This document shows, one piece after another, positions 30,076-43,400 of a stretch of 64,000 bases of DNA. The notes under the pieces were generated by a model that had not been told where the DNA came from, ran no database searches, and saw only the letters and a list, made by a program, of their open reading frames with translations. Origin of the DNA: Crocodylus rhombifer (taxonomy: Eukaryota > Chordata > Crocodylia > Crocodylidae); the NCBI GenBank assembly GCA_038503035.1, contig JAVSML010020399.1:33564-97563 (forward strand), read 5' to 3'. Positions within the stretch are counted from its first letter, which is position 1. Every line of letters begins with the position of its first letter. The position numbers and the translations under genes are program-made.

Positions 30076-30419
30076 AAGTGGAGCCACAGATCAGGCAGGG
30101 AGCACAGGTCTGGGAATAGAAAGCAGAGTGGCGGTCTGGAAGGGAGTAAAGCTTTAACTAAATGGTGTGCTTAGCAAAAAGGCTGGCTCCAGGTTACTTC
30201 TGGTCTTAGAGACGGGATTTTCAAGTACTCTGTTAACACTGGGGAATTCAGCAAGGTATTTTTCAAGCTCTCACAAAGAGCAAGATTGTCTGTTTTTAGA
30301 AAAAGGAGTAAGTACTCTACAGGATGGTGAGAGGAGAAAGACGGTGCAGACAACACGTGTGCCTGGGCGCAGTGAGTGGGGCCGGAGTTCTTCTGTGCGT
30401 CTGTCGGAAGCCAAGATGA

Positions 30420-30556
30420 ATGCTGAAAGCTGTAACATCACATTCGACTGAGAAGAGAATGACCTATTCCCCTTCAGCCTTGAAAGCTCAAGTACAGAAG
30501 GACAAGTATGAGACTCTGAAACTAAAACAGACCAGTCTAATTGAACTGTACAAGGT
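30420..30556 (+). other. Unexplained exon-like open frame with donor
   Basis: Open frame through MTYSPSALKAQVQKDKYETL and KLKQTSLIELYK, immediately followed by gtaaag, a plausible splice donor at 30556. The composition (Lys/Glu/Leu-rich, helix-like) looks coding, but I recognise no family, no clear upstream acceptor and no partner exon before CHERP. It could be a chance ORF, a pseudogene scrap or a lineage-specific exon. Confidence 0.3.
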
Positions 30557-30779
30557 AAAGAGATGTTTATTAAATAAAATGAGAAGGAACGAGGGGGGGG
30601 CCCTCACATGACTGGGCAGCTTCCTTGGCCGAGGCCCCGCGTGTTCTTTTTCTGCAACAGTGACGCGTGTATGTCCTGCGGACTGATGCTGTATTTAGGT
30701 TCCTGCATGGCTGTGTCTTAAAAAGTGTTGGCCTAGGCTCCGTGTCGCTAAGGCTTTTATCCGTTCAAGTTTGTTCAAA

Positions 30780-31438
30780 GTGCTAGCGCTCCTGGGGGTG
30801 CTGCTCTGGCTGCTCGGGACGGGCCGCAGTATCCGGCTGCCGACGGCTCGTTTGTCCGGTCGCTCCCTGCGGCTCCGGCTGCTGCAGGCGGTGGGGAAGG
30901 ATAACGCGCGACGGCGGCGCAGGGGGGCTTGCAGAGCGCCGCCGCCGGGCCAGGCCCTACGTGTGGGGGCCGCTGCCCCTCTACTTCCGAAACGGGGACC
31001 CAGTCCCGCCTCGCGCGTGCGGTGCGGTGCGGTGGGGACGGGACGCCCGTGACCAGGCCAGCCTTCAGCCTGTGCCCTCTGAGTGGGACGGGCCCTGCGC
31101 CCTGTAACGTACTTCCTGGATACGTGCACGCTGCATAACTACGACTTCCGCAGCACGGCGTGCCCGGGCCTTCTGCGGTGGGGGAGGGTGCGCCGGCCGG
31201 GGCTGCGGCGGGGGCGGGTCCCACCGCTCTTCCTTCCGGGGGGGCGGGGCACGCGCGAAGGGCAGTGCGCTGTGACGCAAGCGCAGGGCGGGGTAGGGCG
31301 CGCGGACGTGACCTCGTTCCTATAGCGACGGGGCCGTAAAGCGCGGCGCCCAGCGCCGTCAAGTCTTTCGCGGCACTTCCGGCCACTCGGGCCTAGCGGG
31401 GTCGCGGGGCTGCAGCGCCTCGTTCCCTCGCCGCCGCC
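30780..31438 (+). promoter_or_regulatory. CHERP: CpG island and promoter of CHERP
   Basis: About 650 bases of dense CpG sequence end at the CHERP ATG, with several GC boxes ('ggggcggggc' near 31235). The start context 'gccgccatgg' is a strong Kozak match. Long ORFs on both strands here are composition artefacts. Confidence 0.75.
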
Positions 31439-31463
31439 ATGGAGATGCCGCTACCCCCCGACG
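31439..31463 (+). CDS. CHERP: CHERP exon 1
   Basis: 25 bases, MEMPLPPD plus one base, donor gtgagg. Too short for ORF detection; identified from the recognised N-terminus and Kozak context. Confidence 0.93.
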
Positions 31464-34400
31464 GTGAGGGGCGCGGGGGCCGCGGGGCCGGGCGAGGCGA
31501 GGCGAGGGTGGCTGACTGAGTGAGCGGGCGGGGGTGGCCGGGCCCGGCCCGTGAGCGCGGTCGAGCCACCCTGTTTCTGGCTGCAGACCAGGAGCTGCGG
31601 AACGTGATCGACAAGCTGGCGCAATTCGTGGCGCGGAACGGGCCTGAGTTCGAGAAGATGACGATGGAGAAGCAGAAAGAAAACCCCAAGTTCTCGTTCC
31701 TCTTCGGCGGTGACTTCTACGGCTACTACAAGTACAAGCTGGCGCTGGAGCAGCAGCAGCGTGAGTGCGGCGGGGCGGCCCCGCTCGCGGGGTGGCTGGT
31801 GCAGGCGCAGCCCGGGGGATCCGCGGCCAGGGCCCGGCAGTTGCCTGGGCGCAGCTGGCACTTTGGGCCCTGGCTCAGGCGCGCGCCTGGTGCTGTCGCG
31901 TCCACTGCCTTGCCTGTCACGCGCATCTTTGGAGACGCCGCGGCAGCTCCCTGAGTCCAAAAACGTGTTCACAAACGTACCTGTGCTACTTTTCTGGAAA
32001 GCTGGTTTTGGCCTGACCAGAGCGCTTTACAAATGGAACTGAATTAAACGGCTGGGAGCACGTCACAGTTTAACCTCCCCTTTCCTGTTAGGGCAGTTTG
32101 GCTCGTGGAGCCAGCATGGGAACAGTCCGTGTTTTTTGGGCTGTACGCGGTTTTAAGAGGGATGTCTCTTATGGCTTTTATCTTGAAAGTAAGTGTTTTC
32201 TTCCTGTTAGTGTTGTGCAAACAAACACAAGATATTGAAACCACTGCACAGATCCAGCCTTTGTCACAGCCGTCGCTTCCCCCGCCGGCTGCTATCCCAG
32301 CTCCTCAGGGGGCACCCTCTGTTGAGGAGCTCATTCAGCAGAGCCAGTGGAACCTGCAGCAGCAAGAGCAGCACCTCCTTGCGATGAGACAGGTAGGCTT
32401 GAGACGACTTGTGAATCCTGCAGGTGCTCCAGGCAGCAGTTGTGTGGGTACAAGGTGTGCATGGCTTGGAATGATGACCCGAATGAGGAAACTTAGTGTC
32501 TTGTGAGTGGCAGACGATAATGAGCTGGCATCACTTCACGTATGGTATCCGCTGCAGGACAAAAATAATAGACTCTGTAGAGCAGAGGTAACTAGCCATT
32601 GCTTTGTTGAGACCCCATTTATAATTCACCAGGAGTGTGAAGACCACAGTGGTCCTCCATAAGCTGGAGCGAGTTGCAGTTGTCTTCAACTTGGACATAG
32701 TGCTGTGGCTTGTCAGGACTGTGTCCAGTTTTGGGCTTCACAATTCAAAAAGGATGTGGAGAAGCTTGAGAGAGTCCAGAGAAAAGCCACGTGCATGATC
32801 AGAGGTCTGGAAAATGGACTTTATGATGAGAGGCTGAGAGCCATGGGACTCTTTGGCCCAGAAGAGCACAGGCTCAGGGGTGATATGGTGGCTGTCTGTA
32901 AGTTTATCAGGGGTGCTCACCAGGATCTGGGGGAACGTGTGTTCACCAGAGCACCCCAAGGGATGACAGGGTCGAATGGTCACAAACTCCTCCATGACCA
33001 TTTCAGGCTGGACATAAGGAAAAACTTCTTTACTCTCCAAGCCCTTAAGGTCTGGAATAGACTGCCGCCGGAGGTGATTCAAGCACTTACTTTGAATACC
33101 GTCAAGACGCATTTGAATGTTTATTTTGCTGGGATCCTATGACCCCAGCCGACTTCCGGCCCCTTGGACAGGGGGCTGGACTCGATCTTCCAAGGTCCCT
33201 TCCAGCCCTGATGTCTATGAAATCTATGACTACACATCCAAGCATGAAATGCTACATTTTGTGTTTAAATACTGATTTGGGGCCGAGATGAAAGGTTCAC
33301 AAGTGTTACTTTAGGAGTGCTGGTTCTTTGTTAAAGGTGCAGGGGGCCTACCTCGCTGAAGGTTCCCTGGAGAGAGAGTATGGGCTTATGTTAGGCCTTC
33401 AGCAACATTTGAGAGGTCCTTATTTGTTTCCTGCTAGAGCAGGGGCGCACACACTGCAGCCTGCCAGGCCGTTCTGTCCCACGGGGCCCCTCAGAAATTA
33501 AAAAAAAATATATATATATATTTATCTGCCCCTGGCTGCCTGTCACGTGGCCGCCCTCTGTGGCTTGCCAAAACTCAGTAAGCAGCCCTCTGCCTGAAAT
33601 AATTGCCCGCCCCTGGGCTGGAGTGACTGGGAGGTTTTCTCATGGTAAACCAGGGAGAGGAGATGGTGATAACCAGCTGAAAAAGAGCTATGTTTTTTCC
33701 ACTGTGAATAGAAAATACCAGCCTCTAAAGGGAATTTACTGTGGCTAACGTGATTTGAACGTTTCTGTTGAGTTTTTGTGCCCAAAGAATATAGGGTGTA
33801 TTAAAATACTCCTTTTTTTTCAGGAGCAAGTTACGTCAGCAGTAGCCCTTGCAATTGAACAACAAATGCAGAAAGTCTTGGAGGAGACCCAGCTAGATAT
33901 GAATGAATTTGACAATTTGCTGCAGCCGATAATTGATACGTGTACAAAAGATGCAATCTCAGTAAGTAAGCATCTAAACTTTTGCCTTCAGAGGTGATTT
34001 GCTCTCACTTGTTGTGAGTGCAGAGGCAGATAGTGCGAGGAGATTGTTTTAATGTAAAAAGATTGGGCTGCTGTTGTTAATTTCATGTGGTGTCATAAAC
34101 TGTCTCTTCTGCTCATGGGCAGCTTGTTGGCAGCTCTCAGTGCACAGTGACAGCCTGTAACCTGCACCACCAACCTTGAGGTGTTGAAACAGCAGATGGG
34201 GCGGGATTGCTAATTAAAGATGCTGTCAGTCCCTAGTTCATAGTACAACTGGGAAGGCTCGTTAAGCTCTGGAAGTCTGCTAAAAATCTCTACTGAGGGG
34301 GTTGAGGGGCCCAGATTTAGCAATTGATTGCGTTTGGAGAAATGACCAAGGGCAAAAGGGGACAAAACAGCCTAACACCTTGGGGAGCAATGGGGAAATC

Positions 34401-37400
34401 TAATGCTGGACAGAATTCAGCAACCAAAATTTTAAGCCAAACAACCACTGAGTGTTATCATAACCTGTACTAAACCTTTCATTCATCTCTAGTTTCACAG
34501 ATCTTTAATTTCATTGTGTGTGATTTTTTAACATTTCTTTTTATTTAATTGTGCAGCTTGTATCATAGTCTGTTGTCTAAGAATTTTTGCCTTCCTGCAG
34601 TTATCCCTGCAAGAAGAGGTTTGGGGTTTTTTGTTTTTTTTTGGGTTTTTTTTTTTTTTTTTAAATGAAGTCTGTACAGTGTGAACAAGTTTGGCTAACT
34701 TAAAACACTTTAATTGGTTGATTCCAAGGCTGGCAAGAACTGGATGTTTAGTAATGCAAAGTCTCCTGCACACTGTGAACTGATGGCTGGGCATCTGCGA
34801 AATCGTATAACAGCAGAAGGAGCCCACTTTGAGCTTCGATTACATTTAATCTATCTAATTAATGATGTATTGCACCACTGGTAAGAATAAAGATAAGTTC
34901 TTCAATTTGCTGTTTTGGTGAGTTTGATGGAAAGTCAGGGATCTCCCCACTAGAGATGTCTTTAGTTGGAATGGGCACCTTTTTACATTCTTCATCTGTA
35001 TATTCCTGTCATATTCAACAGAATGTAAATAAGTCTAATTGGTGCAAAGAAAGTGGTGGTAAAGACTGAATTCAATTTTTACAACCATTATTGTATGTTG
35101 TTCCCAGCTGAGGGTGTGTGGTACAAATGTGAAGAATCCTATTCATTATATAGAGACGGGTTACTAACTATAGGTGTCTGTTTGGCATGCTAGAATGGGA
35201 ACACTGGGTGTTGTAACTTGCTTAATAGTATAGTGAAACATTGACAGTCTTTCTTCCTTTTTATAGCCAGCGAAAGCAAGCACGGGACCTTCTGGCTGCC
35301 TTACAGAAGGTGGTTGTGCCTATATACTGTACCAGCTTTTTAGCTGTGGAAGAGGATAAGCAGCAGAAAATTGCCAGAGTAAGTAGTTTTTTTTTTTTAC
35401 GTTAATTTGAGCTTTACATTTCAGTGCTGGAAAAATTCATAAGTAATAGTGCAAGGAACTGTTGTGATCATGTAGTTTGACCTCTGGCTCAGACAGGCTC
35501 TACAATTTTCTGGAATTAACTTTTGTTTTCACTAGAGCAGAGTGTCTAAGAAAAATGCCCAGCTTTGATTTAAAAATTGCTAGTGACAGGAAATCCACCG
35601 CTAGTATTGAAATTTGTTCTAGTATTTATTAACCAAATGAGGTAGAGACTCTGGTGGTGAAGTTATAAACATGTAATATACTTCCCTCTAACTTTCTTTT
35701 GTCTTTCTGTCACCATGCAATAAAATTTTCCCTTCCTGAATTTGTACAGCTCCTTCAGCTGTGGGAGAAAAATGGCTATTTTGATGAATCAATTATTCAG
35801 CAGTTGCAGAGCCCAGCTCTTGGACTTGGCCAATACCAGGTTAGCCACAGAAAGTGTAGTATATTTTTGTAATTTAAATAAATTGCAGACATGTTTTATG
35901 CAATGCATATGCTACTACTTTGAAAGGTGTGTTGTGTATACATTTTGAAAAAATCTTCTATAGTTTTTATTGTGAATTTGTGTTACTTGACTATAAACGT
36001 AACATAGCATATTGTTCAGTAGCTAAATGTAGCATGTCATTAAACAGTTCTGATCATGCTCCTTTCTTAATTTCTTCCTTTGTCACCGTCTGTAGTCCTT
36101 TTCCATCACCACTTCTAGTCCCAGTTCTGCTCTCTGGGCTTGTATGTTTTGTTGATAACCTTCCGCATGTTGCCAAACATTCTGTTCTCCATAGTCCCTT
36201 CCTTCCTTTTCCTGGTTATTGTTAGCAGTGTGTTCTGTGATGCCTGGCATAGTTCCACTGACCTCTTTCTTGTGATGATCAGGCTGAAGGCCAGTAACAT
36301 CCAGCTCTTGGATAAGTCAGTGTGTGCGCAAAAGGGGAGATACCACTGCACTTGTCAATCATAACGTGGGCTTATTAACTGACTAATAATAGTTATTGAT
36401 GTATTCTTGTCGACTTGCTGAAATTATGTGTTATGGTACTTTTGAGTGAGTGACTGACTGCGGATGGTGGTAGTCTGTGTTGGCTGCAGCAGTAAACTCT
36501 GAAATGCTTGTCTTAATTTGTTTCCTGTTGTTAGGCAAACTTGATGACAGAGTATGCAACAGTAGTGCAGCCTGTGCAGGTAGCCTTTCAGCAGCAGATA
36601 CAAAACCTGAAGACACAACATGAAGAATTTGTCAGCAGTTTAACACAGCAGCAGCAACAGCAGCAAATACAAATACCACCACTAGAGAGCGAGGTAAAAG
36701 CAACACCCCCGGCTCCAGCTCCAGCACCAACTCCGGCTCCAGCTCCTCCAGTTGCCCCAGTCGCACAAACAGGTACAGATCCGCTATGATGCTGGTTGGT
36801 GACTGTCTGAAGATTCTGTTTGTCTAGATAGTGGACTGCAATGCTAGACTGACTTCTTATCGTGTAAAACATCACCCTAAAAATGCTTGCATCTGTTTTG
36901 TGCAGTGCGTAGTACAGTCTGACTCAGTTCCGTTGTGGGTGTTGGCTGTTACTGAAATACAAAGTTTTAGTAGATTGCATAAGTTATGAACCTGAGGTTG
37001 TTCCCATTATCTTCCATCTCTGTTGTTATCCTGTAGTTAAAACCGCGTCTTCTCATTTATTTAGCTTTTTAGCTATATTAATACACTGGCGGGTGCTTTG
37101 GTAATGCGTGATTTCATAGAAATCAGACACGGTTGTTTCTGTCTTTTATCAAACAAATACCTCAGGTGCTGCATTTGCAAAAATCCATCTGTATTCAGTG
37201 ACCGTTGTAGGTGTTTAGCACTGTTATTAGAGAAACCTAAAAGATCAAAGTAAAAAAGTATTTAATTTGGTCCAAAAGTCTGTATAAATAGGAAGCGCAA
37301 ATGCTACATAAACTGAGATCAGAACTCTTCTACGTGTTTATCCTCGTGTCCAGCCTATTTTTAAATGGACTAAGCTGTATATATGAGGTGCTTACAGCAG

Positions 37401-40400
37401 TCTCTGATTTGTTACAGATGATGGTAAGCCTCAGCTTCCTTTAGCTGGTTCTACAGAGTATGATACATCGGGAGCTGGAGTGCAAGATCCATCAGCTTCT
37501 GGACCTCGTGGCCCTGGATCTCATGATCAGATACCTCCAAATAAACCACCCTGGTTTGACCAGCCTCACCCTGTTGCACCCTGGGGTCAACAACAGGTAC
37601 CAAATGTGTAACTTTAGATGTTGAAAAGTATGTGAATGACCCAGGCTTGGCTGAATGTTGGAGGTGGGGAGGTTGGGAGTTGCTTAGCAAGAACACCACA
37701 ATAGTAGAAGGCTAGAAGCTGGATATGTTAGAAGTCCATTTCCAAAGTTTGGAATAAAGTTAAAGAGCAAGGTCTGGCCCAGGGTTCATAGCTGGTATCC
37801 TTCATTTGGGAGAAGACAGGCTACCGGCAAGATACAAAGCCATTTAGGTCAGTGAAAATGAGCACGCTGGTAAATCCACTTCACTTTTTCTTCCAAAATT
37901 CCTTTTTGACTCCTAATTTACAGTCTTCACACACACACAGGCATTCTGTCTCCTCACTGCACATGTAGCATTTACGTTCTAGGCAACATTTAGTTTAAAA
38001 ATAGACTGTTTTTATTACATTCTTTATTTTTATAGCCTTATGACCAGCCTCCTTACCCTCACCACCAGGGGCCTCCTCACTGCCCTCCGTGGAACAACAA
38101 CCATGAAGGAATGTGGAATGAGCAGAGAGACCAAGGATGGAATAATCAGCGAGACACCCCTTGGAATAACCAACCAGATCCTAATTGGAACAGCCAGTTT
38201 GAAGCCCCATGGAACAACCAGCATGAGCAGCCTCCATGGGGTGGGGGTCAAAGGGAACCTCCATTTCGAATGCAACGGCCACCCCACTTCAGAGGCCCAT
38301 TCCCTCCACATCAGCAACATCCCCAATTCAACCAGCCCCCGCATCCACATAATTTCAACCGCTTCCCACCTCGTTTCATGCAGGATGATTTCCCACCTCG
38401 CCATCCCTTTGAAAGGCCTCCTTATCCTCATCGTTTTGATTATCCCCAGGGGGACTTTCCTCAAGGTAAAGTGTGTACTCAAGCAGGGTCTCCTGTGTCA
38501 CGATGCTGATTGCTGTTGTAAAATGTTTTACTTTTTTTTTTTTTTTTTTTTTTGGAACGAGGACACGTCAGTCATGGACTGGCATAGTTCTCCCTGAAGT
38601 GTTCGGCTGTTAGAGGCTGAGAAACTGCTGTTGTATGTATAGGCTGTAGCTGCCTCGAGTTTGCCTGCTGCTTTTCAGTCCTTCCTTCCCTAAGAGGTAG
38701 TGGATGTTTGGAACCTATAACAAATCCTTGTTGTGTTCAGCAGAAATTTGCACCCCTGTTCCTTCAGAAGAGTGGTATCTGCATGTGTCCAGATGCCAGT
38801 GCAGCTCTGGTCAAGCTCTGTCTGCAAATTCATTGTGTGTTTTCAGATTTGTCATGTTTGAAGCCAGTGGCCCTTACTTCGAATTTCTTGATAGCATAGC
38901 TCGAAGGTCTTCCATGGATTAACTCCTCCTTCATGTGCAGTAGTTGACCGTGACGTATTTTAAATTCAAGGCTGTTTTTGTTTTTAATGTTTCCAGTAAT
39001 AGAGAAGCTATTGCAGCCTTAGACCATCTCTTGAAATGTATTGGAGCTCTGCCTGAATATAACGTGGCAGAGCAGCCTAAGCTATGGAAAATAAGAACTC
39101 TAAACCCCAAAAGTTGATCTTTGTGTTGGGTTCTAGTGATGAACCGGAGCCTCCATTATCAAATGTTTATGGAGTCTGAAAACGGCATGGAAGTTTCTTA
39201 CTGCTTCATTTTGAACTGTGTTCTAGTGCTAATGGAAACGACAGACTATTAGCACTGGCTCAAGCTGAGTAGTCACTGTGCAGATTTCTCCTATCAAGGT
39301 CTGCCAGTGAGGCTCAGTTCTGTCCTGCAGCACCCTCTGCTGTTCCGGTCCTGGGTCTCCCATGCCGTTCACAATGGGCCTCGCAGGGTGTGCCGTACCA
39401 AGCCTGGCACTCTCAAAAGCCAACCATTTTGTCCATTAGGGATCAGGCTGAGACAACTTATTTCTCTGTTTTAACAGGTATATTTTCTCTCCTTTATTTT
39501 GAAAAGCACCTGTAACAGAGCTCTTGGATGTCATACTCATGTGAACTCACTTCTGTTATGTTTGTTTCTTTGCGTAGATTGATTGGATAAGGAAGAAGAA
39601 AACTCAACATCCATTGCATTGATGCTAAATTGCAATGATATATTCAGGGCTGGGAAACAGGCTGTAGGTGCCTTCCTTGCCAAGTGCAAATGACTTTCTT
39701 TTGGGGCCACTTTTACTGTGACCTTTCCAAACTCTTGGGACCACAGAGTGATAGGGGTTTAGTTTGTGAAATCCGCTCTTGACTCTGTGAGTAGCTGCTG
39801 TAGGTGAAGAGGGTGAGAGGCTGCAGTTGCTTCATGAGGATGAACCTGCAGTAGGCTCTTGCTCTCTCTTCTGTTCCTTCCAGTAGTTTGTAAGCTTTCC
39901 ACCTAGTAAGATTTTTTTTTTTTTTTTTTTAGGACTAGTGTATGTGGCCAGGGGATCTCCTGTCTGCTCCCTCTCCTTCCTGCTTTTTACTGTAAACGGA
40001 AATTTAAAGTTTCTTTACTTTCTCCCTTGTGCAGAAATTGGACCGCCTCATCACCACCCTGGACATAGACTGCCTCATCCTGGAATCAGTGAGCATCCTC
40101 CTTGGGGTGGGCCACAGCACCCTGATTTTGGGCCTCCGCCACATGGATTTAATGGGCAGCCTCCTCACATGAGGCGACAAGGTCCCCCTCACGTGAACCA
40201 TGATGATCCCAGTTTGGTGCCAAATGTCCCCTACTTTGATCTTCCTGCTGGACTTATGGCTCCTCTTGTGAAAGTAAGTGGCTGATAATAGACCTGACCA
40301 GAGGGTTAAAAGATCAGACTTACTGCCGTTCATTTTAGGGGCAGGTTAAAACAGACATTTATTCCTTCAGGTCAGTATGTTTTCCATACAGGATGCATCA

Positions 40401-43400
40401 GACAGGATTGGCACAGGATACATAAGAAAATACCAAAAATAGAACTAGCTGTGCAATGGTGACAGGATAACATTGTCAAGTGCCTAAGACTCAGTGAAAG
40501 TGAACAAGGTTTAAGCACCAAAGTCACTGAAGTGCTTTTTAAAATATTACCTGTAATTTACAAAACAGTAGTCCATAATCATTTATAGGAGTATGGAGGA
40601 ATCATCAAGTCCCTCTCTGGCCACACGTGGTTACTGCTAGTCTTAAACTCTTCTGTGAAGATGGATCACTTTTTATATTTAAGTTAAAGCTACAATAAAA
40701 GCATCAGAACTTGAACTGTAGGCAATGGAGACTCCTAGGGAGCTAAATTGGATCTGTGCCTTTTATCAGTGATATTGATGCTCAGTGTTCTGGACAGATT
40801 CATAGATACATGACTTCTGTTATTCTCAGGGCACATCACTGTCTCTGAGGCCTCCTTTTAGGTGCTGTGATGATATGTGGGCATATTGATTAGAATTGCA
40901 TGGTATCTATTTGGAAATCCCAGCAAATGTCCTGACATCCTAAATGTTGTGAATGTCACTGGAGTTTGTATCTGCTGCCCTGTAAAAGACAAGTGCTGGG
41001 CCATGTGTAGGACCTTTTATTTATTTTGTAGACAGTTTGTAATCCAGTAATGAACTAGACAGTTCCTAAGCAGTTGAGTCTTTCTAGGTATATTTATTTG
41101 TAATTTGTTTTGTGTCTGGCAGCTTGAAGATCACGAGTATAAACCTTTAGATCCTAAAGATATACGTCTTCCACCCCCAATGCCCCCCAGTGAGAGACTA
41201 CTGGCTGCGGTTGAGGCGTTTTATAGTCCACCATCTCATGACAGGCCTAGAAACAGGTAAGAGTAGGTATAGCTAACAATGTGATAAGGAAAATGCCCTA
41301 AGAAACTGTCTCAAATCAAGAAATGCCTCTCCCTTCCTTCGCCTATAACTTAGTTCTAATGCTGAAAATAAGTGCTTTACATTATGTATTAAACTTCATG
41401 CTGTTTGCTCTTTCTCTGAGAGTGCCGCCTCTTTCCCAAGCCCCTTATTCTCTAAAAATATAGGGAGTATTCTGACCTGTGTTTCATGGCAATGGAGTTT
41501 TCACAGACTGATTCTGTGTGGTGTTGGCTTATTGCAGTGAAGGCTGGGAACAGAATGGCCTGTATGAGTTCTTCAGAGCTAAAATGAGAGCTAGACGGAG
41601 GAAAGGCCAGGAGAAGAGAAACAGGTGAGAGATCTTTTCCCCTGGCCTCCAGTTTGCCTCTCCCAGCACTGCTTCCCCCTACCACCTCTCCCCTCACTTT
41701 GCTCCCATCCTGGCTTTTGTATTCTAATCTCTCTCCACTTTTTATGTAGACTGCTCTGTGCATGTCCTTTCACAGCATCTGATGAAGTGAGCCTGGGCTC
41801 TCACAAGCTTGTGATACAGAGGTTAATATGCAAGGTGCAAGTTTTCCCTGCCATCTGCTTGACTTCAGACTAACACAGCTAACTATGTCTACCTGTATCC
41901 ATTTAAAGACTGCTGCTCATGCCTCCAATTCATTGTCTATTGGAGTTGTTTTCTCTATGTGCTGGGGTGATAAGCCTTAATTTTGGGGAGTTTGGGTTGT
42001 CTAAGACGTAGAAAAACAACATGTTTGCCACCCTGACACCTTTTGACTTAAACGGGTTGTTAGCAAAATAGTATGTTTCCATCTCAGTTTGACTGAAAAT
42101 ACATATTGTTAAAACGGCTCATATGGCTTGTTTTTTGTTCCCCGCGCAGTGGGCCCTCTCGGTCTCGCAGTAGGTCCAAGAGTCGAGGTCGCTCCTCCTC
42201 CCGGTCTAATTCAAGATCTTCAAAGTCATCTGGCTCTTACTCAAGATCCCGATCTCGATCTTGCTCCCGATCACGATCGTATTCCCGATCACAGTCCAGG
42301 TAAGACCAAGCAAGAACCCATCAGAAATAACTTGTCTAAATCTCATATGCTGTTTTTATACAGTATGCTATTTGATGAAGACCTGTACAATAATCTGTTT
42401 GGAGGTAGGAAAGTAAATGTTACCACACTAAGGTGGGTAAAGAGAGGTGATAAGTCCAGTGGTAGAGTTCCATGCAACTAGAACATAAGATTTCCTGATT
42501 CCCACTCCTGTTACTCTAGAGCAGTAGTCCCCAGCCCTTCCTGGCCCAGTGGTCAACAACTCTGACCCGGGAACGCACTGTGGGAAGCATCACATCTTCC
42601 CACCCCGTCAGTCTGAAGAATCTGTAGAGAGCAGAATATCCTGTGACTATAAACAGCATCAAGAGTCTCATGGGCAATGTGTCCAAACACTAGTTTTGGG
42701 ACTGCAACTTTAGATCATGTTCCCAGTGTCTCTCTTAAACAGTTCTTTTATGTGGCTTGTGAATGTAGATGGAAAATTCTGGAACGTGAAGTGCCTTCTT
42801 CAGGAGACCACAGTTAAGAATCTTAAGATACTTACTTAAGTTGACCATAAGTTCCTTAAGGTCACTGGGATTTACTCAAGCAAGTGAAGCTGGCAATTTG
42901 AGTATTTAAAATAGTGTGTTCATTCTAGATTGTGTTCATTCAAAACATAGATTTTGATGCTAACTTTTCCAGCTCTTAGATGCATTTTTTTTTAAGACTG
43001 GTGTTACTTTATTAACTTTACAAGTGACTAACAAAAACTAGGAAGCAAGTAGAAAAAGTTTTAAAAAAAAATGCTTTAGCACTCCTATACATAAAAGAAA
43101 GGTAATAGATTTCACTCATCCTGTCATTCCAGAAGTAGGAGCAGGTCCCGCTCTTCTCGCAGCCGGTCAAGGTCAAGGTCACGATCAAGATCGAGATCAA
43201 AATCTTACTCCCCTGGAAGGCGGCACCGATCCCGATCTCGGAGTCCTACTCCTCCGTAAGGTTTTCTTTGGGTTGGGTTTAACGATTTACCTTTTGAGGT
43301 TGACCTGGGACGTCTCTCATGCTTTGTTTTGTTTTTTTATATTAAATGATATATTGGATAGAAAGGGTAGAATTTGAGGCTGATTTAAGAATTCAACTTG

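Larger units (their letters stand above)
26476..30770. other. Intergenic, SLC35E1 to CHERP
   Basis: About 4.3 kb with a small hAT element, a sense MIR-type SINE split by an insertion, a possible tRNA-like SINE head at 29990 and an unexplained exon-like ORF at 30420-30555. No complete gene recognised. Confidence 0.6.
32393..33823 (+). other. CHERP: CHERP intron 3
   Basis: Holds a CR1 copy and a small hAT element; the 145-residue ORF at 32705-33142 belongs to the CR1. Confidence 0.85.

Noticed and set aside
30775..31386. 203-codon minus-strand ORF in the CHERP CpG island
   Set aside because: Ala/Pro/Gly/Arg composition produced by CpG-rich DNA; no domain, and it lies in the CHERP promoter.
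32705..33142. 145-codon ORF as a host gene
   Set aside because: It is the C-terminal ORF2 remnant of a CR1 LINE with the CR1 tail directly after it.
38040..38597. 185-codon plus-strand ORF overlapping CHERP exon 10
   Set aside because: Wrong frame over the CHERP low-complexity exon; runs into a poly(T) tract.
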